From Pseudopedobacter sp965218985 (GTDB lineage: Bacteria > Bacteroidota > Bacteroidia > Sphingobacteriales > Sphingobacteriaceae), in assembly GCA_965218985.1 (NCBI GenBank), contig CBDCMP010000007.1:2418001-2482000 (forward strand): a DNA stretch of 64,000 nucleotides. Reading direction: 5' to 3'. The first letter of the stretch is position 1, and each line of letters begins with the position of its first letter. The notes beneath the pieces were generated by a model, which saw only the letters and a list, made by a program, of their open reading frames with translations, was not told the DNA's origin and ran no database searches. Shown one piece after another: positions 1 to 8,001 of the stretch. Made by a program: the position numbers and the translations under genes.

Positions 1-363
1 AAGTAAAAGCAATTGCAGCCACTTAGGCCAACTTTGAATTTGAATGGCCGCCAAATTATTTACCCCAAATATTCCTAAAAAGTCATTGAAAGCGTTAACC
101 GCTACATTAGAAATGGCGTTATAAACAATTAAGGAGAATAGAAAATAGTTAAAGAACATGTAAAAGGCATCCAGCCAAAAATCTTTTCGGATAATGGATT
201 GGTTTTTACGCCAAGGGACAATAATTTCCAACAACCAAACAGCTAAAGACAGACCTATCAACCAATAAAAATAATTATGCCAGGTAGGGTGGGTGACCTC
301 GCTGACCAAATAATTCCAGTAGCCAACATAAGCATCCTGCACTATTTTGACATAGGCTTTCAT
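1..363 (-). CDS. sterol desaturase / fatty acid hydroxylase family protein, N-terminal part
   Basis: An open frame runs without a stop from an ATG at 361-363 to the left window edge, giving 121 residues. The ATG overlaps the stop of the upstream rhodanese gene (ATGA), so the two are translationally coupled. The product has a short N-terminal segment with aromatic residues, then two hydrophobic segments (about residues 31-47 and 66-83) separated by a basic stretch with 'WRKNQSIIRKDFWLD'. This layout is typical of the N-terminus of membrane-bound di-iron hydroxylases of the sterol desaturase family. The diagnostic histidine clusters would lie beyond the window, so the family call rests on the N-terminus and the sulfur-gene context only. 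Confidence 0.62.
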   Translation of the reverse strand, partial: MKAYVKIVQDAYVGYWNYLVSEVTHPTWHNYFYWLIGLSLAVWLLEIIVPWRKNQSIIRKDFWLDAFYMFFNYFLFSLIVYNAISNVAVNAFNDFLGIFGVNNLAAIQIQSWPKWLQLLLL

Positions 364-875
364 TGGTAAACCTTCTCTCCTTTTTTAAGCCAGATTCCCC
401 AGGTTTTACTGTAAGCATGCACTTTATCTGTTTGCTTGCCCTGCATATCAAATACTGGAAATCCTTCATTCACCCATTCAAAAACACCACCATACATGTT
501 ATAAATAGGAGTGTAACCCGCAGCGATCAGTTTGTTTGATATATTTTCGCTTCTTACGCCTACAGAACAATAGACTATCAAAGCCTTGTCTTTTGTGATC
601 CCTTTTAAGCGTTTGATATCAAAATCATCATACCCTACCCAAACTGCATTTTTAATGTGACTCACCTCATACTCCCGCTTTTCTCTGGAATCTATAAACT
701 GGTACTTCTCTTGTTCTTTATGAGCTTCTATAGCACTTACTTCCGGAACATTTTCCTTTAATAAAGCTTTTAACATTAAGTCATATGCCCCGCTCTCCAC
801 TTTCTTTTGAGCGCAAGAACTTAAGCTCAAAGCACTCATCAGCAAAATGAGCATATATGTTTTAAAACCATTCAT
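360..875 (-). CDS. rhodanese-domain lipoprotein
   Basis: Periplasm-facing lipoprotein of 171 residues with a single rhodanese domain. From the ATG at 875 there is a signal peptide ending in the lipobox LSSC (Cys21), then a rhodanese fold with active-site loop CSVGVR (Cys103), the cysteine that carries the persulfide sulfane sulfur in this family. The open frame extends 29 codons further upstream to 962, but those codons encode what looks like the tail of a broken methyltransferase. The signal peptide therefore decides the start at 875. It is followed by the coupled sterol-desaturase-like gene and sits in a run of sulfur-transfer genes, suggesting a role in sulfane sulfur or thiosulfate handling. 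The exact substrate is not visible. Confidence 0.82.
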   Translation of the reverse strand: MNGFKTYMLILLMSALSLSSCAQKKVESGAYDLMLKALLKENVPEVSAIEAHKEQEKYQFIDSREKREYEVSHIKNAVWVGYDDFDIKRLKGITKDKALIVYCSVGVRSENISNKLIAAGYTPIYNMYGGVFEWVNEGFPVFDMQGKQTDKVHAYSKTWGIWLKKGEKVYQ

Positions 876-1487
876 TTTATTCTTGATTCCTGCAAAACGC
901 ACTACCGCACCTTTTACAATATGATAATTTCCTTCATTTAATTCTACTTCTGTTTCTTCCATTGTGATGATTTCAAAATCCTTAAATCTGCCCTCCCCTC
1001 TTCTACGGAGGTTAAAGTGTCCAAATCTTTGGAGCCTCCTACGCTAGGATTTACGGATTTATAAGCCAAATGATTTTTGCTGAAAGCTTCAAAAATCACA
1101 TCGCCTCCTTTTTTCAGATACTTTTGCAACAGCTGATGAAAGCCTGATTTGATTTCTCCCGAAAAATGGGCAAATATCAAAGCAATGGCATCAAAACTTT
1201 CTTCTGGGCAGCTTAGATCTTTTAAATCTCCTACCCTGATGATCCATCTCTACACCTTTTAAAGGAGCCAGTTTCAAATCTTTCTTTTTACCTTCCCCAA
1301 TTAAATCGCAGGAACTCACCTTCCGGCCTAAAGTAGCAGCATATACGCCATTCTTCCTTCCCCATCAGCTGGAAATAGGATTTTTCCTTTCGGGATGTTC
1401 ACGAGCGTCTCTTTCAAGAAGCTATTGGCTTCTTTACCGTAGGCAATTCATTTGCTGCATACTTTCGTTCCAAAATTCTTTATTCAT
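876..1487 (-). pseudogene. SAM-dependent methyltransferase, multiply frameshifted
   Basis: Stepping between frames on the minus strand rebuilds a class I SAM-dependent methyltransferase of about 200 residues. The pieces are a start 'MNKEFWNE' at 1487, then 'EANSFLKETLVNIPKGKI' and 'FPADGEG' around 1350-1430, then 'GGDVIFEAFSKNHLAYKS' around 1070-1110, and finally 'EETEVELNEGNYHIVKGAV' around 900-960. At least five frame changes are needed, mostly single missing bases. The tail runs in frame into the rhodanese gene because its own stop is also shifted. The glycine-rich FPADGEG segment is the expected SAM-binding motif I. Either the gene is dead or this stretch has many sequencing indels. Confidence 0.6.
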
Positions 1488-1499
1488 TTTATTTCTGGT

Positions 1500-1955
1500 T
1501 TAAGGATGTACAATTACCCATCCATCAGCTCCCCGTATGATGATTTCTCCATTCCCACTTGGTACATAATTGATAAATGGAAATAGCGTAGATTTATCAA
1601 TATTTCTTTCCCTGATGGTGTTTTCACACTGCGCCAGGATAACCCCAGCTTTTTGCAATGCTTTTAATTGTTCTTCAAAAGGTCCGGATTTATCGTAAAC
1701 CTTCACTCCATCTCCATAAGCAATTAATTCTAATTCTAATTTTCCCTTTAATCTTGGATCATTCCATGCATTCTTCATGTTACGTAGCGTTCCATTTATT
1801 TTTTTTTCATCGGCGCTGTTTAAAACATAAAGGGCTTTGTAGTTTTTTAGGTGCGCATCTGCCCCTTTATATATATTAGTCTGTAATTGTGCATAAACAG
1901 GGCAATACCAGCCTATTAAAATAAATGCGAATAATAAATAAATAGATTTTTTCAT
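1500..1955 (-). CDS. secreted DsrE/DsrF-like family protein
   Basis: A 151-residue protein with an N-terminal signal peptide (about residues 1-22, ending VYA) followed by an alpha/beta domain that resembles the DsrE/DsrF-like family of small sulfur-carrier proteins. A single late cysteine, Cys110 in 'LAQCENT', lies where this family carries its sulfur-transfer cysteine. Export to the periplasm would place it with the rhodanese lipoprotein encoded downstream. It lies between a frameshifted methyltransferase and the YgaP-like membrane gene, all on the same strand, consistent with a sulfur-handling operon. The family assignment is by pattern recognition; a specific donor or acceptor cannot be named. 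Confidence 0.75.
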   Translation of the reverse strand: MKKSIYLLFAFILIGWYCPVYAQLQTNIYKGADAHLKNYKALYVLNSADEKKINGTLRNMKNAWNDPRLKGKLELELIAYGDGVKVYDKSGPFEEQLKALQKAGVILAQCENTIRERNIDKSTLFPFINYVPSGNGEIIIRGADGWVIVHP

Positions 1956-1988
1956 GATTTATGTTTCTTGTTTCTTTTAGTACTCCTA

Positions 1989-2171
1989 TTAAAGGTGATA
2001 CAATGGGCAGACGCTTATAAAACTTCTAAGTAGCAAAATCACAGCAACAACTCCTAAAACTATTGGCCGAAACACCAAGGGATTTTCCGAATAAAGAATT
2101 ATTAACATTATAGAAGCAAGGACAGCACCAGAAGTGTACCACGACCGTGGTTGCCTTAATATATCAAGCAT
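1989..2171 (-). CDS. YgaP-type small membrane protein (DUF2892-like)
   Basis: A 60-residue protein made almost entirely of two hydrophobic segments (about residues 14-27 and 33-48), ending in 'SVCPLYHL'. The Cys-Pro-Leu-Tyr ending is characteristic of the membrane domain that in YgaP is fused to a rhodanese; here it is a free-standing protein among rhodanese genes. Its start overlaps the 3' end of the universal stress protein gene by 8 bp. It probably helps anchor or localise sulfur-transfer partners at the inner membrane, which is inferred from context. Confidence 0.62.
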   Translation of the reverse strand: MLDILRQPRSWYTSGAVLASIMLIILYSENPLVFRPIVLGVVAVILLLRSFISVCPLYHL

Positions 2172-3011
2172 GTGTTTTTAAATGAAAAGTAAACAAGGGT
2201 TTTAAACAATGGTTAACTAAACGCTCAGCAATACTTCCGAAAAAAACATGGCTAAGACCCTTTCTTCCGTGAGAGCGGATACAAACTAAATCCATAGCTG
2301 CTTCCAGGTTAAAGTTTCTAATTCCGTTAACTACATGATTGTCTCTGTAAACATGCATCTCATAGCGTTCTAACTCATGTTCACGAGCAAAAAACTTCAT
2401 CTGTTCTTCTATCTCGTCCACATAAGGCACATCTTCTTCTTTTAAGATTTGCAGCAAATGAACGGTGCTACCAAAGGCATGAGCTATTTTTTGATCAGGT
2501 TGATTTGGATGCCCTTCCCAAACATCTCGAAATCTGCTACAAATAGGATGTTTTTTAAATCAAAAATTGAGGTGTTAGGTCTGAGGGTGATTACCGGAAC
2601 CTGTAAATAACGGGCAACGTGTTGTGCTTCAGAACCTGAAATATGTTCCATAAAGCCATCTGCTCCATGTGTACTCATGATCACCAAATCAATCCCTAAA
2701 TCCCGGGTAGCTTCTCTGATCTGATTGGTCAATAGCCCTATTCTTACATGTGTTTCATAGTTATTTCCTGTCGCCTTCAGTTGCTGGAAATAAGCATTGG
2801 TCTGATTTTCATCCTGATGGAATTTGGTTAAATCCACAGCCTCAGAAAGTTCGGGATGATCTACCAAAATGGCATCATTGGTCTCTATCACATGTAATAA
2901 ATGAATATGAACATCCATCTTTTGACTTAGCATTTCTGCCATTTCAAAGGCCAACTCACTCAATGGAGAGAAATCTGTTGGAATAAGAATATTTAACTTT
3001 TGTGTGGTCAT
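2164..3011 (-). pseudogene. universal stress protein (UspA family), frameshifted
   Basis: Two pieces form one tandem-Usp protein of about 280 residues. The first piece (3011-2484) begins 'MTTQKLNILIPTDFSPLSE', the usual UspA beta1 and acidic loop, and contains 'DLVIMSTHGADGF'. It stops at a TAG right after a run of six A residues (minus strand) near 2488. One more A would read through into 'IAHAFGSTVHLLQILKEED' and the second piece, which ends with a second Usp nucleotide-loop-like segment 'CIRSHGRKGLSHVFFGSIAE'. A single base lost in a homopolymer is the simplest explanation, so the gene may be intact in the real genome. Bacteroidota often place such Usp genes in sulfur or redox clusters. 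Confidence 0.8.
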
Positions 3012-3024
3012 GTTTTAGGTTTCA

Positions 3025-3387
3025 TTAGTGAGCTGGAAAAGAATTGACACCACCTACTAAGTTCCAAGCATTAAATCCTGCATTTTTCATTATAGATACT
3101 GCATTTCCTGAACGATTTCCACTTCTGCAAAAAACAAAATAGGTTTTAGAAGTATCTAATTTTGATAACTTAGTTCGAAAATTTGGAGACATGACATCCA
3201 TATTTTTTGCCCCTAAAATAGTTCCTGAACTAAATTCTCCGGCGGTGCGCACATCCAACAAAACCGCCCCTTTAACCGCTAAATACCTAGCTTTAAATTC
3301 CCGACCATTTAGATCAGTTTCTTTCTTTGAAGAAAACATATTAAACATGAGTTGTTTTAAGCTATGAATAATTTGATTTTTGATCAT
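3025..3387 (-). CDS. rhodanese-like sulfurtransferase (single domain)
   Basis: A cytoplasmic single-domain rhodanese of roughly 105-120 residues. It contains the CDC25-like entry 'AVLLDVRTAGEFSSGTILGA' and the active-site loop CRSGNR, whose cysteine forms the persulfide. The start is uncertain. An ATG at 3387 lies 2 bp after the stop of the upstream MBL/rhodanese gene; ATGs at 3348 or 3339, just before 'FSSKKETDLNG', are equally plausible and closer to the domain. It probably accepts sulfane sulfur from the co-transcribed MBL-rhodanese enzyme. Confidence 0.82.
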   Translation of the reverse strand: MIKNQIIHSLKQLMFNMFSSKKETDLNGREFKARYLAVKGAVLLDVRTAGEFSSGTILGAKNMDVMSPNFRTKLSKLDTSKTYFVFCRSGNRSGNAVSIMKNAGFNAWNLVGGVNSFPAH

Positions 3388-3389
3388 CC

Positions 3390-4808
3390 TTACAATAAAG
3401 TGGAAGGACACACATAATCAGTTATTTTAAATTTTTCACTTTCTTTTATGGTTTTAAATCCGCCTTTAACATCAATTAAATTATCAAATCCTCTTGCTCT
3501 TAGTGTAGAGTTGAAAATCATGGAGCGGTAACCGCTTGCGCAATGCACATAATAGGTTTTGCTTTTATCTATTTTTGCCATGCTGTCATTGATATAATCA
3601 AGCGGAAGATTCTCTGCAATTTCCACATGTTCACTTTGGTACTCGCTGCCTTTTCTTACATCCAGTAATTGAATGTTTTCTTCGTCCATGATGTTGGCCA
3701 GCTCCTCTGCAGTTATAGAGTTGATAAAATCCACTTCCATACCGGCATTTTTCCAGCTGTCAAAACCTCCTTTTAAAAAACCAATAGTGTGATCATAGCC
3801 AACACGAGCTAAACGGGTAATCACTTCTTCCTCTCTGCCTTCATCGGTCACCAATAAAATCTCCTGTTTGATATCAGCGATCATTGCCCCAACCCAAGGT
3901 GCAAAATTGCCATCAATACCGATGTTGACCGCATTTGGGATAAAGCCTTTGGCAAAAATTTGCGGATCACGGGTGTCTAAAATTAAAGCCCCTGATTCAT
4001 TAGCAACCATTTCAAAAGCCTCTGGAGCTAATGCGTGTTGACCACGCTCCAAAACTTTATCAATACTGTCATAGCCATGGATATTCATCATTACATTTAA
4101 AGGGAAATAAGCTGGTGGGGGTAAAAGACCATCAGTAACTTCTTTGATAAATTCTTCCTTAGTCATATCGGCTCTCAAAGCATAATTGGTTTTCTTTTGG
4201 TGGCCCAGTGTATCGGTGGTTTCTTTACTCATGTTTTTACCACAGGCACTACCAGCACCATGAGCAGGATAAACAATGATATCATCTGCTAAAGGCATGA
4301 TTTTGTTTCTCAGAGAATCAAAAAGATAGCCTGCCAATTTATCCTGAGTAAGGTCTGAAGCTATTTTTTGAGCTAAGTCCGGACGGCCAACATCTCCTAT
4401 GAATAAAGTGTCTCCAGAGAATAAGGCGGTATTTTTTCCTTTTTCATCCTTTAGCAGATAACAGGTGCTTTCCATGGTATGGCCGGGAGTGTGTAACAGC
4501 TGAATGGTGAGGTCTCCCAATTTAAATTCCTGATGGTCTTTTGCGCTGATGAAATCAAAATCGGGATTTGCATTTGGACCATATACAATAGGAGCACCGC
4601 TTTTATGTGATAAATCCAGGTGCCCCGAAACAAAATCAGCATGGAAATGCGTCTCAAAAACATATTTTATGACTGCATTTTTTTTGGCAGCTTTATCTAA
4701 ATACGGCTGTACTTCTCTTAAAGGGTCAATAATTGCAGCTTCACCCCTGCTTTCAATGTAATAAGCTCCTTGTGCTAAACATCCGGTATAAATTTGTTCT
4801 ATGATCAT
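3390..4808 (-). CDS. MBL-fold persulfide dioxygenase-like protein with two C-terminal rhodanese domains
   Basis: A 472-residue fusion. The N-terminal half is a metallo-beta-lactamase-fold hydrolase with the metal motif HFHADFVSGH (His54, His56, Asp58, His63 from the ATG at 4808) and 'TPGHTMES', as in ETHE1-type persulfide dioxygenases. It is followed by two rhodanese modules. The first (about 260-355) has 'VTDEGRE' where the catalytic cysteine should be, so it looks inactive. The second (about 370-465) has the active loop CASGYR. This MBL, dead rhodanese, live rhodanese order matches the CstB-type persulfide dioxygenase-sulfurtransferase. The inferred reaction is oxidation of low-molecular-weight persulfide to sulfite or thiosulfate. 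The ATG at 4808 is preferred over the one at 4823 because homologous proteins begin near 'MIIEQIYTGCLAQ'. Confidence 0.85.
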   Translation of the reverse strand: MIIEQIYTGCLAQGAYYIESRGEAAIIDPLREVQPYLDKAAKKNAVIKYVFETHFHADFVSGHLDLSHKSGAPIVYGPNANPDFDFISAKDHQEFKLGDLTIQLLHTPGHTMESTCYLLKDEKGKNTALFSGDTLFIGDVGRPDLAQKIASDLTQDKLAGYLFDSLRNKIMPLADDIIVYPAHGAGSACGKNMSKETTDTLGHQKKTNYALRADMTKEEFIKEVTDGLLPPPAYFPLNVMMNIHGYDSIDKVLERGQHALAPEAFEMVANESGALILDTRDPQIFAKGFIPNAVNIGIDGNFAPWVGAMIADIKQEILLVTDEGREEEVITRLARVGYDHTIGFLKGGFDSWKNAGMEVDFINSITAEELANIMDEENIQLLDVRKGSEYQSEHVEIAENLPLDYINDSMAKIDKSKTYYVHCASGYRSMIFNSTLRARGFDNLIDVKGGFKTIKESEKFKITDYVCPSTLL

Positions 4809-4865
4809 CGCTTTAATTGTCAATTATTTTGTTGATCAAAGGTGCCACTTTCATTATCCAAAAAC

Positions 4866-4881
4866 TGTGACCTAAGTCACT
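4866..4881. promoter_or_regulatory. Crp/Fnr-family operator-like palindrome
   Basis: The bases at 4867-4880 form GTGAC-CTAA-GTCAC, a perfect 5-bp inverted repeat with a 4-bp spacer. With the flanking bases it also reads TGTGA-N6-TCACT, nine of ten positions of the Crp consensus. It lies about 58 bp upstream of the start of the MBL/rhodanese gene, where an activator or repressor could act. No Crp/Fnr-type regulator gene is in the window. Confidence 0.5.
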
Positions 4882-5003
4882 CAGCATTTTTTTTAGTAAA
4901 GGTAAAAAGCGGGGAGTTCTTTTCTGATCACCAATATAACCGGAGAATTTTTCAGAAAACAGCTTTTCTTCTTAAGATTGTTAAGTCAAAAGTGTTAAGT
5001 GAA

Positions 5004-5034
5004 AGTTAAAAGTTAAAAGTTAAAAGTTAAAAGT
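5004..5034. repeat. tandem heptamer repeat, unit AGTTAAA
   Basis: Four complete copies of AGTTAAA plus a three-base remainder lie in the region between the sulfur operon and the next gene. The flanks carry degenerate variants such as GAAAGT and GTGGAAAGT, indicating a longer, decaying array. The unit is non-coding here. The rest of 4824-5148 shows no gene. Confidence 0.8.
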
Positions 5035-5148
5035 GGAAAGTAGAAAGACTTATATCATTGATAATAAGTGATTTAAAACAGGAATTGAGCACGGCTTATC
5101 CAATAATTCTGTAAACATCTCCTAGACTTGGCCCTAATCCTATTGTAA

Positions 5149-5295
5149 TTAGGATTTTCCTAAATAGGTTACAGTAGTAGTTATAAAAACTGTAGGGTCA
5201 GTAGGCGAAACCTGAGTAGACTTTTGGACTGAATGATTATAAACCTGACGTTCGACCACTTTGATCTGCACATCTTTTTTTTGGGATTGCTTCAT
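5149..5295 (-). CDS. possible small hypothetical protein
   Basis: A 48-residue frame beginning 'MKQSQKKDVQIKVVERQVY' and ending 'TTVTYLGKS'. A longer in-frame start at 5406 exists but overlaps the beginning of the divergent histidine kinase gene. The product is polar, Thr/Val-rich near the C-terminus, and has no signal peptide or membrane segment. I do not recognise it, and it could be spurious. Confidence 0.25.
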   Translation of the reverse strand: MKQSQKKDVQIKVVERQVYNHSVQKSTQVSPTDPTVFITTTVTYLGKS

Positions 5296-5378
5296 AATTT
5301 TATTAATTTCATTGAATCTAAAGCTACCTGCCCTCTCCAAAAAATTAATTCCGCCAGTTAGGCTTAAGTATTGATGAA

Positions 5379-6446
5379 ATGCATTTTGCTGTTGATAAAA
5401 TATCATCCATAAAATGGAAAGTAATTAAGTTCCATATTATTTTTTGGCTTGCATTGATTATATATGAAATTCCTCTGGCGGGTTTTATTTCAGGAAGATG
5501 GGGTAACCCCTGGGATTATGTTTTGCATTACCTGCTATATATCAGTTTATTCTATTTCCACTCCAGAATTGCACTCGAAAGATATCAGAAGGGTATTTTT
5601 ATTAATATTTGCTGGATAATATTTGAGTTTATTACTTGTTTCGGAATCAATCTTTTGATTGTTTTATCCTTAAATTATTTAGAAGTAGATACCGTTATCA
5701 CTTCCTTTTCCTTCCTATTCTTCTTAGCTGCAGCTTATCGATTCACTTTTATTTTATTGATCAGCACAGCCTATTGGTACATGCTCAACAGGGTTAGAAA
5801 CCTGGAAAAGATCCATCAACAGGAAGCACTACTATTTAATACCAAGATTAGAAACAAACAATTACAAACAGCCATAATGGAAGAGCGGTTGAGTAAACAT
5901 AAAGCGAGCATTGTGCCTCATTTTTTATTCAACACCCTCCATGTCCTTTACCACCAGATAAGAAAGGAAAAGCCGCAGGAAGCAGAGCATTTGCTCAGTC
6001 TTTCAGAAATGATGCAGTACAACTTGAGTCCTTTAGACCAGCAATATAAAATTCCATTAAGTCATGAATTGGCTTATGTCAAAAACTATGTGGCATTGAG
6101 ACAACTCGAGCGTCCTTATGCCCTGAAACTGAATAGCTATGTTCCAGAAGAGGTGGCCGATGAGCTTCAGATCATCCCTCTTATCTTTGCCACCCTGATT
6201 GAAAATGTTTTTCACCACGGAGACTTATTCAATCCCTTGAATCCAGCCCTTTTCAGCATCAGATTGCACGGAAATAAACTTCGTATCCGAATACGAAACA
6301 AACTGAAAGGCACCTCTACCAGAAAAAATGGTATAGGAATGGATAATACGCTGACGCGGCTGGCCCATTTTTATCCACAGCAGCACAAGTATATCAGTTA
6401 TACCCGAAGACAGCAATATATACAGAAACTTTACATTAAATTATAA
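5379..6446 (+). CDS. LytS-type sensor histidine kinase
   Basis: A 355-residue membrane kinase of the His_kinase (LytS/YehU) family. Four hydrophobic segments occupy about residues 18-135, with no large extracytoplasmic sensor domain, followed by a short coiled coil (about 136-172). The phosphoacceptor motif is PHFLFNTL with His181; family members usually read NPHFLFN, so the Asn is replaced by Val here. The C-terminal ATPase part shows 'IFATLIENVFHHG' (N-box) and 'NGIGMDNT' (G-box). It is followed after 1 bp by its LytTR response regulator, so the two form a two-component pair. The signal is unknown; convergence with the lantibiotic-dehydratase gene hints at a link but does not prove one. Confidence 0.88.
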   Translation: MHFAVDKISSIKWKVIKFHIIFWLALIIYEIPLAGFISGRWGNPWDYVLHYLLYISLFYFHSRIALERYQKGIFINICWIIFEFITCFGINLLIVLSLNYLEVDTVITSFSFLFFLAAAYRFTFILLISTAYWYMLNRVRNLEKIHQQEALLFNTKIRNKQLQTAIMEERLSKHKASIVPHFLFNTLHVLYHQIRKEKPQEAEHLLSLSEMMQYNLSPLDQQYKIPLSHELAYVKNYVALRQLERPYALKLNSYVPEEVADELQIIPLIFATLIENVFHHGDLFNPLNPALFSIRLHGNKLRIRIRNKLKGTSTRKNGIGMDNTLTRLAHFYPQQHKYISYTRRQQYIQKLYIKL

Positions 6447-6447
6447 G

Positions 6448-7158
6448 ATGATCAGTTGCTACCTTATCGATGATGACCAGCGATCTCTTCAAATACTGGA
6501 GGAATACATCGAACCTATGGGCTACCTACAGGTTGTATTTGCCAGTCAGAATCCTAACGATTTGATTCCACAAATTGCCGGATTCCCAGAGGAATGTATC
6601 GTATTCATGGATATTGACATGCCCGAAATAAATGGGCTTGATTTAGCTGAATTGTTACCCCGTGGAACGGCTTTAATTTTTACGACCGGCCATGCAGAAT
6701 ATGCTTATAAAGCTTTTGATCTGGATGCCACAGACTACCTGATCAAACCCTTTGATCAGAAGAGATTCTTGAAAAGCATCCTCAAAGTCACTAAAATATT
6801 TCATATCCCACAAATCCCCAAACAAAACGATGAGTTCATCTATCTGAAACTGAACAAAAACTTAAAGAAAATCTTTTATGAGGATATCCTTTATGTGGAA
6901 TCAATGGAAAACTATATTCATGTGCATACCACAGATCAAAAAATCACCATCCATCAAAGCCTGAAATCCATTCTTGCCCAACTCCCTGAACATCATTTCA
7001 TGCGCATCAATCGTTTCCACATTGTGAACCTCAAGAAGATCGCAGGGGTTGGCCATACCAGCATAGAACTGGATCAGGCCATTAAATTAAAGCTTTCTCC
7101 GGTTTATAAAACCAAATTTCTGAACCTCTTCCATCAACAAAGTGCTAGATATCTTTAA
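6448..7158 (+). CDS. LytTR-family response regulator
   Basis: A 236-residue response regulator with an N-terminal receiver domain and a C-terminal LytTR DNA-binding domain. The receiver has the acidic pocket 'LIDDD' (8-10), the phosphoacceptor Asp55 in 'VFMDIDMPE', a 'TTG' switch region and Lys100 in 'YLIKPF'. The LytTR domain (about 135-235) shows the typical 'DILYVESMENYIHVHT' strand and 'FMRINRFHIVNLKKI' segment. The gene starts 1 bp after the kinase stop. Its 3' end overlaps the 3' end of the convergent dehydratase gene by about 14 bp. Confidence 0.9.
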   Translation: MISCYLIDDDQRSLQILEEYIEPMGYLQVVFASQNPNDLIPQIAGFPEECIVFMDIDMPEINGLDLAELLPRGTALIFTTGHAEYAYKAFDLDATDYLIKPFDQKRFLKSILKVTKIFHIPQIPKQNDEFIYLKLNKNLKKIFYEDILYVESMENYIHVHTTDQKITIHQSLKSILAQLPEHHFMRINRFHIVNLKKIAGVGHTSIELDQAIKLKLSPVYKTKFLNLFHQQSARYL

Positions 7159-7958
7159 CCTTAAAAAAGGCAATTAATCTGGAAAGGAGATGATAGCAAC
7201 CCCTCTCTGTTTCGGATTGATGGGTTGGAAACACCCTATTGATATGCATATGGAATATAGAAATGAAATAAGTCGGAGCTGATTCCGAATATTCGTCAGG
7301 GATGTTCAGCTTTAAAATTGCCTTCAAAAAAGGATCCGTTCCGGACCACATAGGAAAATTCTTTAATAGTAAAGGTCTGAGTGTTCTGAAGTCATCATTC
7401 CATTGGCGAGTCCTATCTTTATTCCAAAACTGTCCATCCACCAGCAGATGCTCAATTTCTCGAACAATCGATGGGCATTTTTGATAAATGACAAATAGGC
7501 TGGATAATGCATAAGCTAAACGGTGCTGGAAATCAAAAGATAAGGTTCGAAGCAATGTAGTTTTAGAAGATTGCTGGAAAAGATATTCCGTTTTTCCGAT
7601 GCCCAGATATTGGTAGCGTAAAGTTTCAGGTAGGTAAGGATGTAGACTCGCCCTCTTTACATAGGGAAGTGTGTTCCAGAAATGAAACAGCTTAACTACG
7701 GCTTGGCGATTCAGAATCGACGTTTAGAGCTGAAAATTGGAAGCGTATTCGAAGATGAGTGCCATAATCATCATAAAATCTCAGAAAGTGCCATTGTTTA
7801 AATGAGATAGAAATTTCATCTGTCTGATGTCTAATGACCGGAAGGAGTTGTTCCGATAAGAACCGATCCTGCTGCTCTGCTTCCAAATACACATAGATGC
7901 TCACCCATTCCTGATCGATTTTCTCCCTTTCGACCTGGAAATCAGCAGGGGCTAACAA
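7145..7958 (-). pseudogene. lantibiotic dehydratase C-terminal (SpaB_C-like) part, frameshifted
   Basis: C-terminal continuation of the dehydratase gene. The piece from 7958 reads 'QEWVSIYVYLEAEQQDRFL', 'WHFLRFYDDYGTHLRIRFQ', the beginning of the elimination-type C-terminal domain found in LanB proteins and in stand-alone thiopeptide-type enzymes. It breaks near 7705. After one shift it continues 'QAVVKLFHFWNTLPYVKR', 'HPYLPETLRYQYLGIGKTE' and then the open piece from 7555 to the stop at 7145. The join to the N-terminal part at about 8035 also needs a single-base shift. Both shifts behave as one extra base. The enzyme would need both domains for full Ser/Thr dehydration, so as read here it is inactive, unless the indels are sequencing errors. 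Confidence 0.7.
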
Positions 7959-8001
7959 AGGCTGGTGAGTCTGCCTGGAACTGAAATAAAAAGCAAGAAA
8001 C

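Noticed and set aside
5004..5034. The AGTTAAA array as a CRISPR or plasmid iteron set
   Set aside because: The units are head-to-tail without spacers, only 7 bp long, and no Cas or Rep gene is near.
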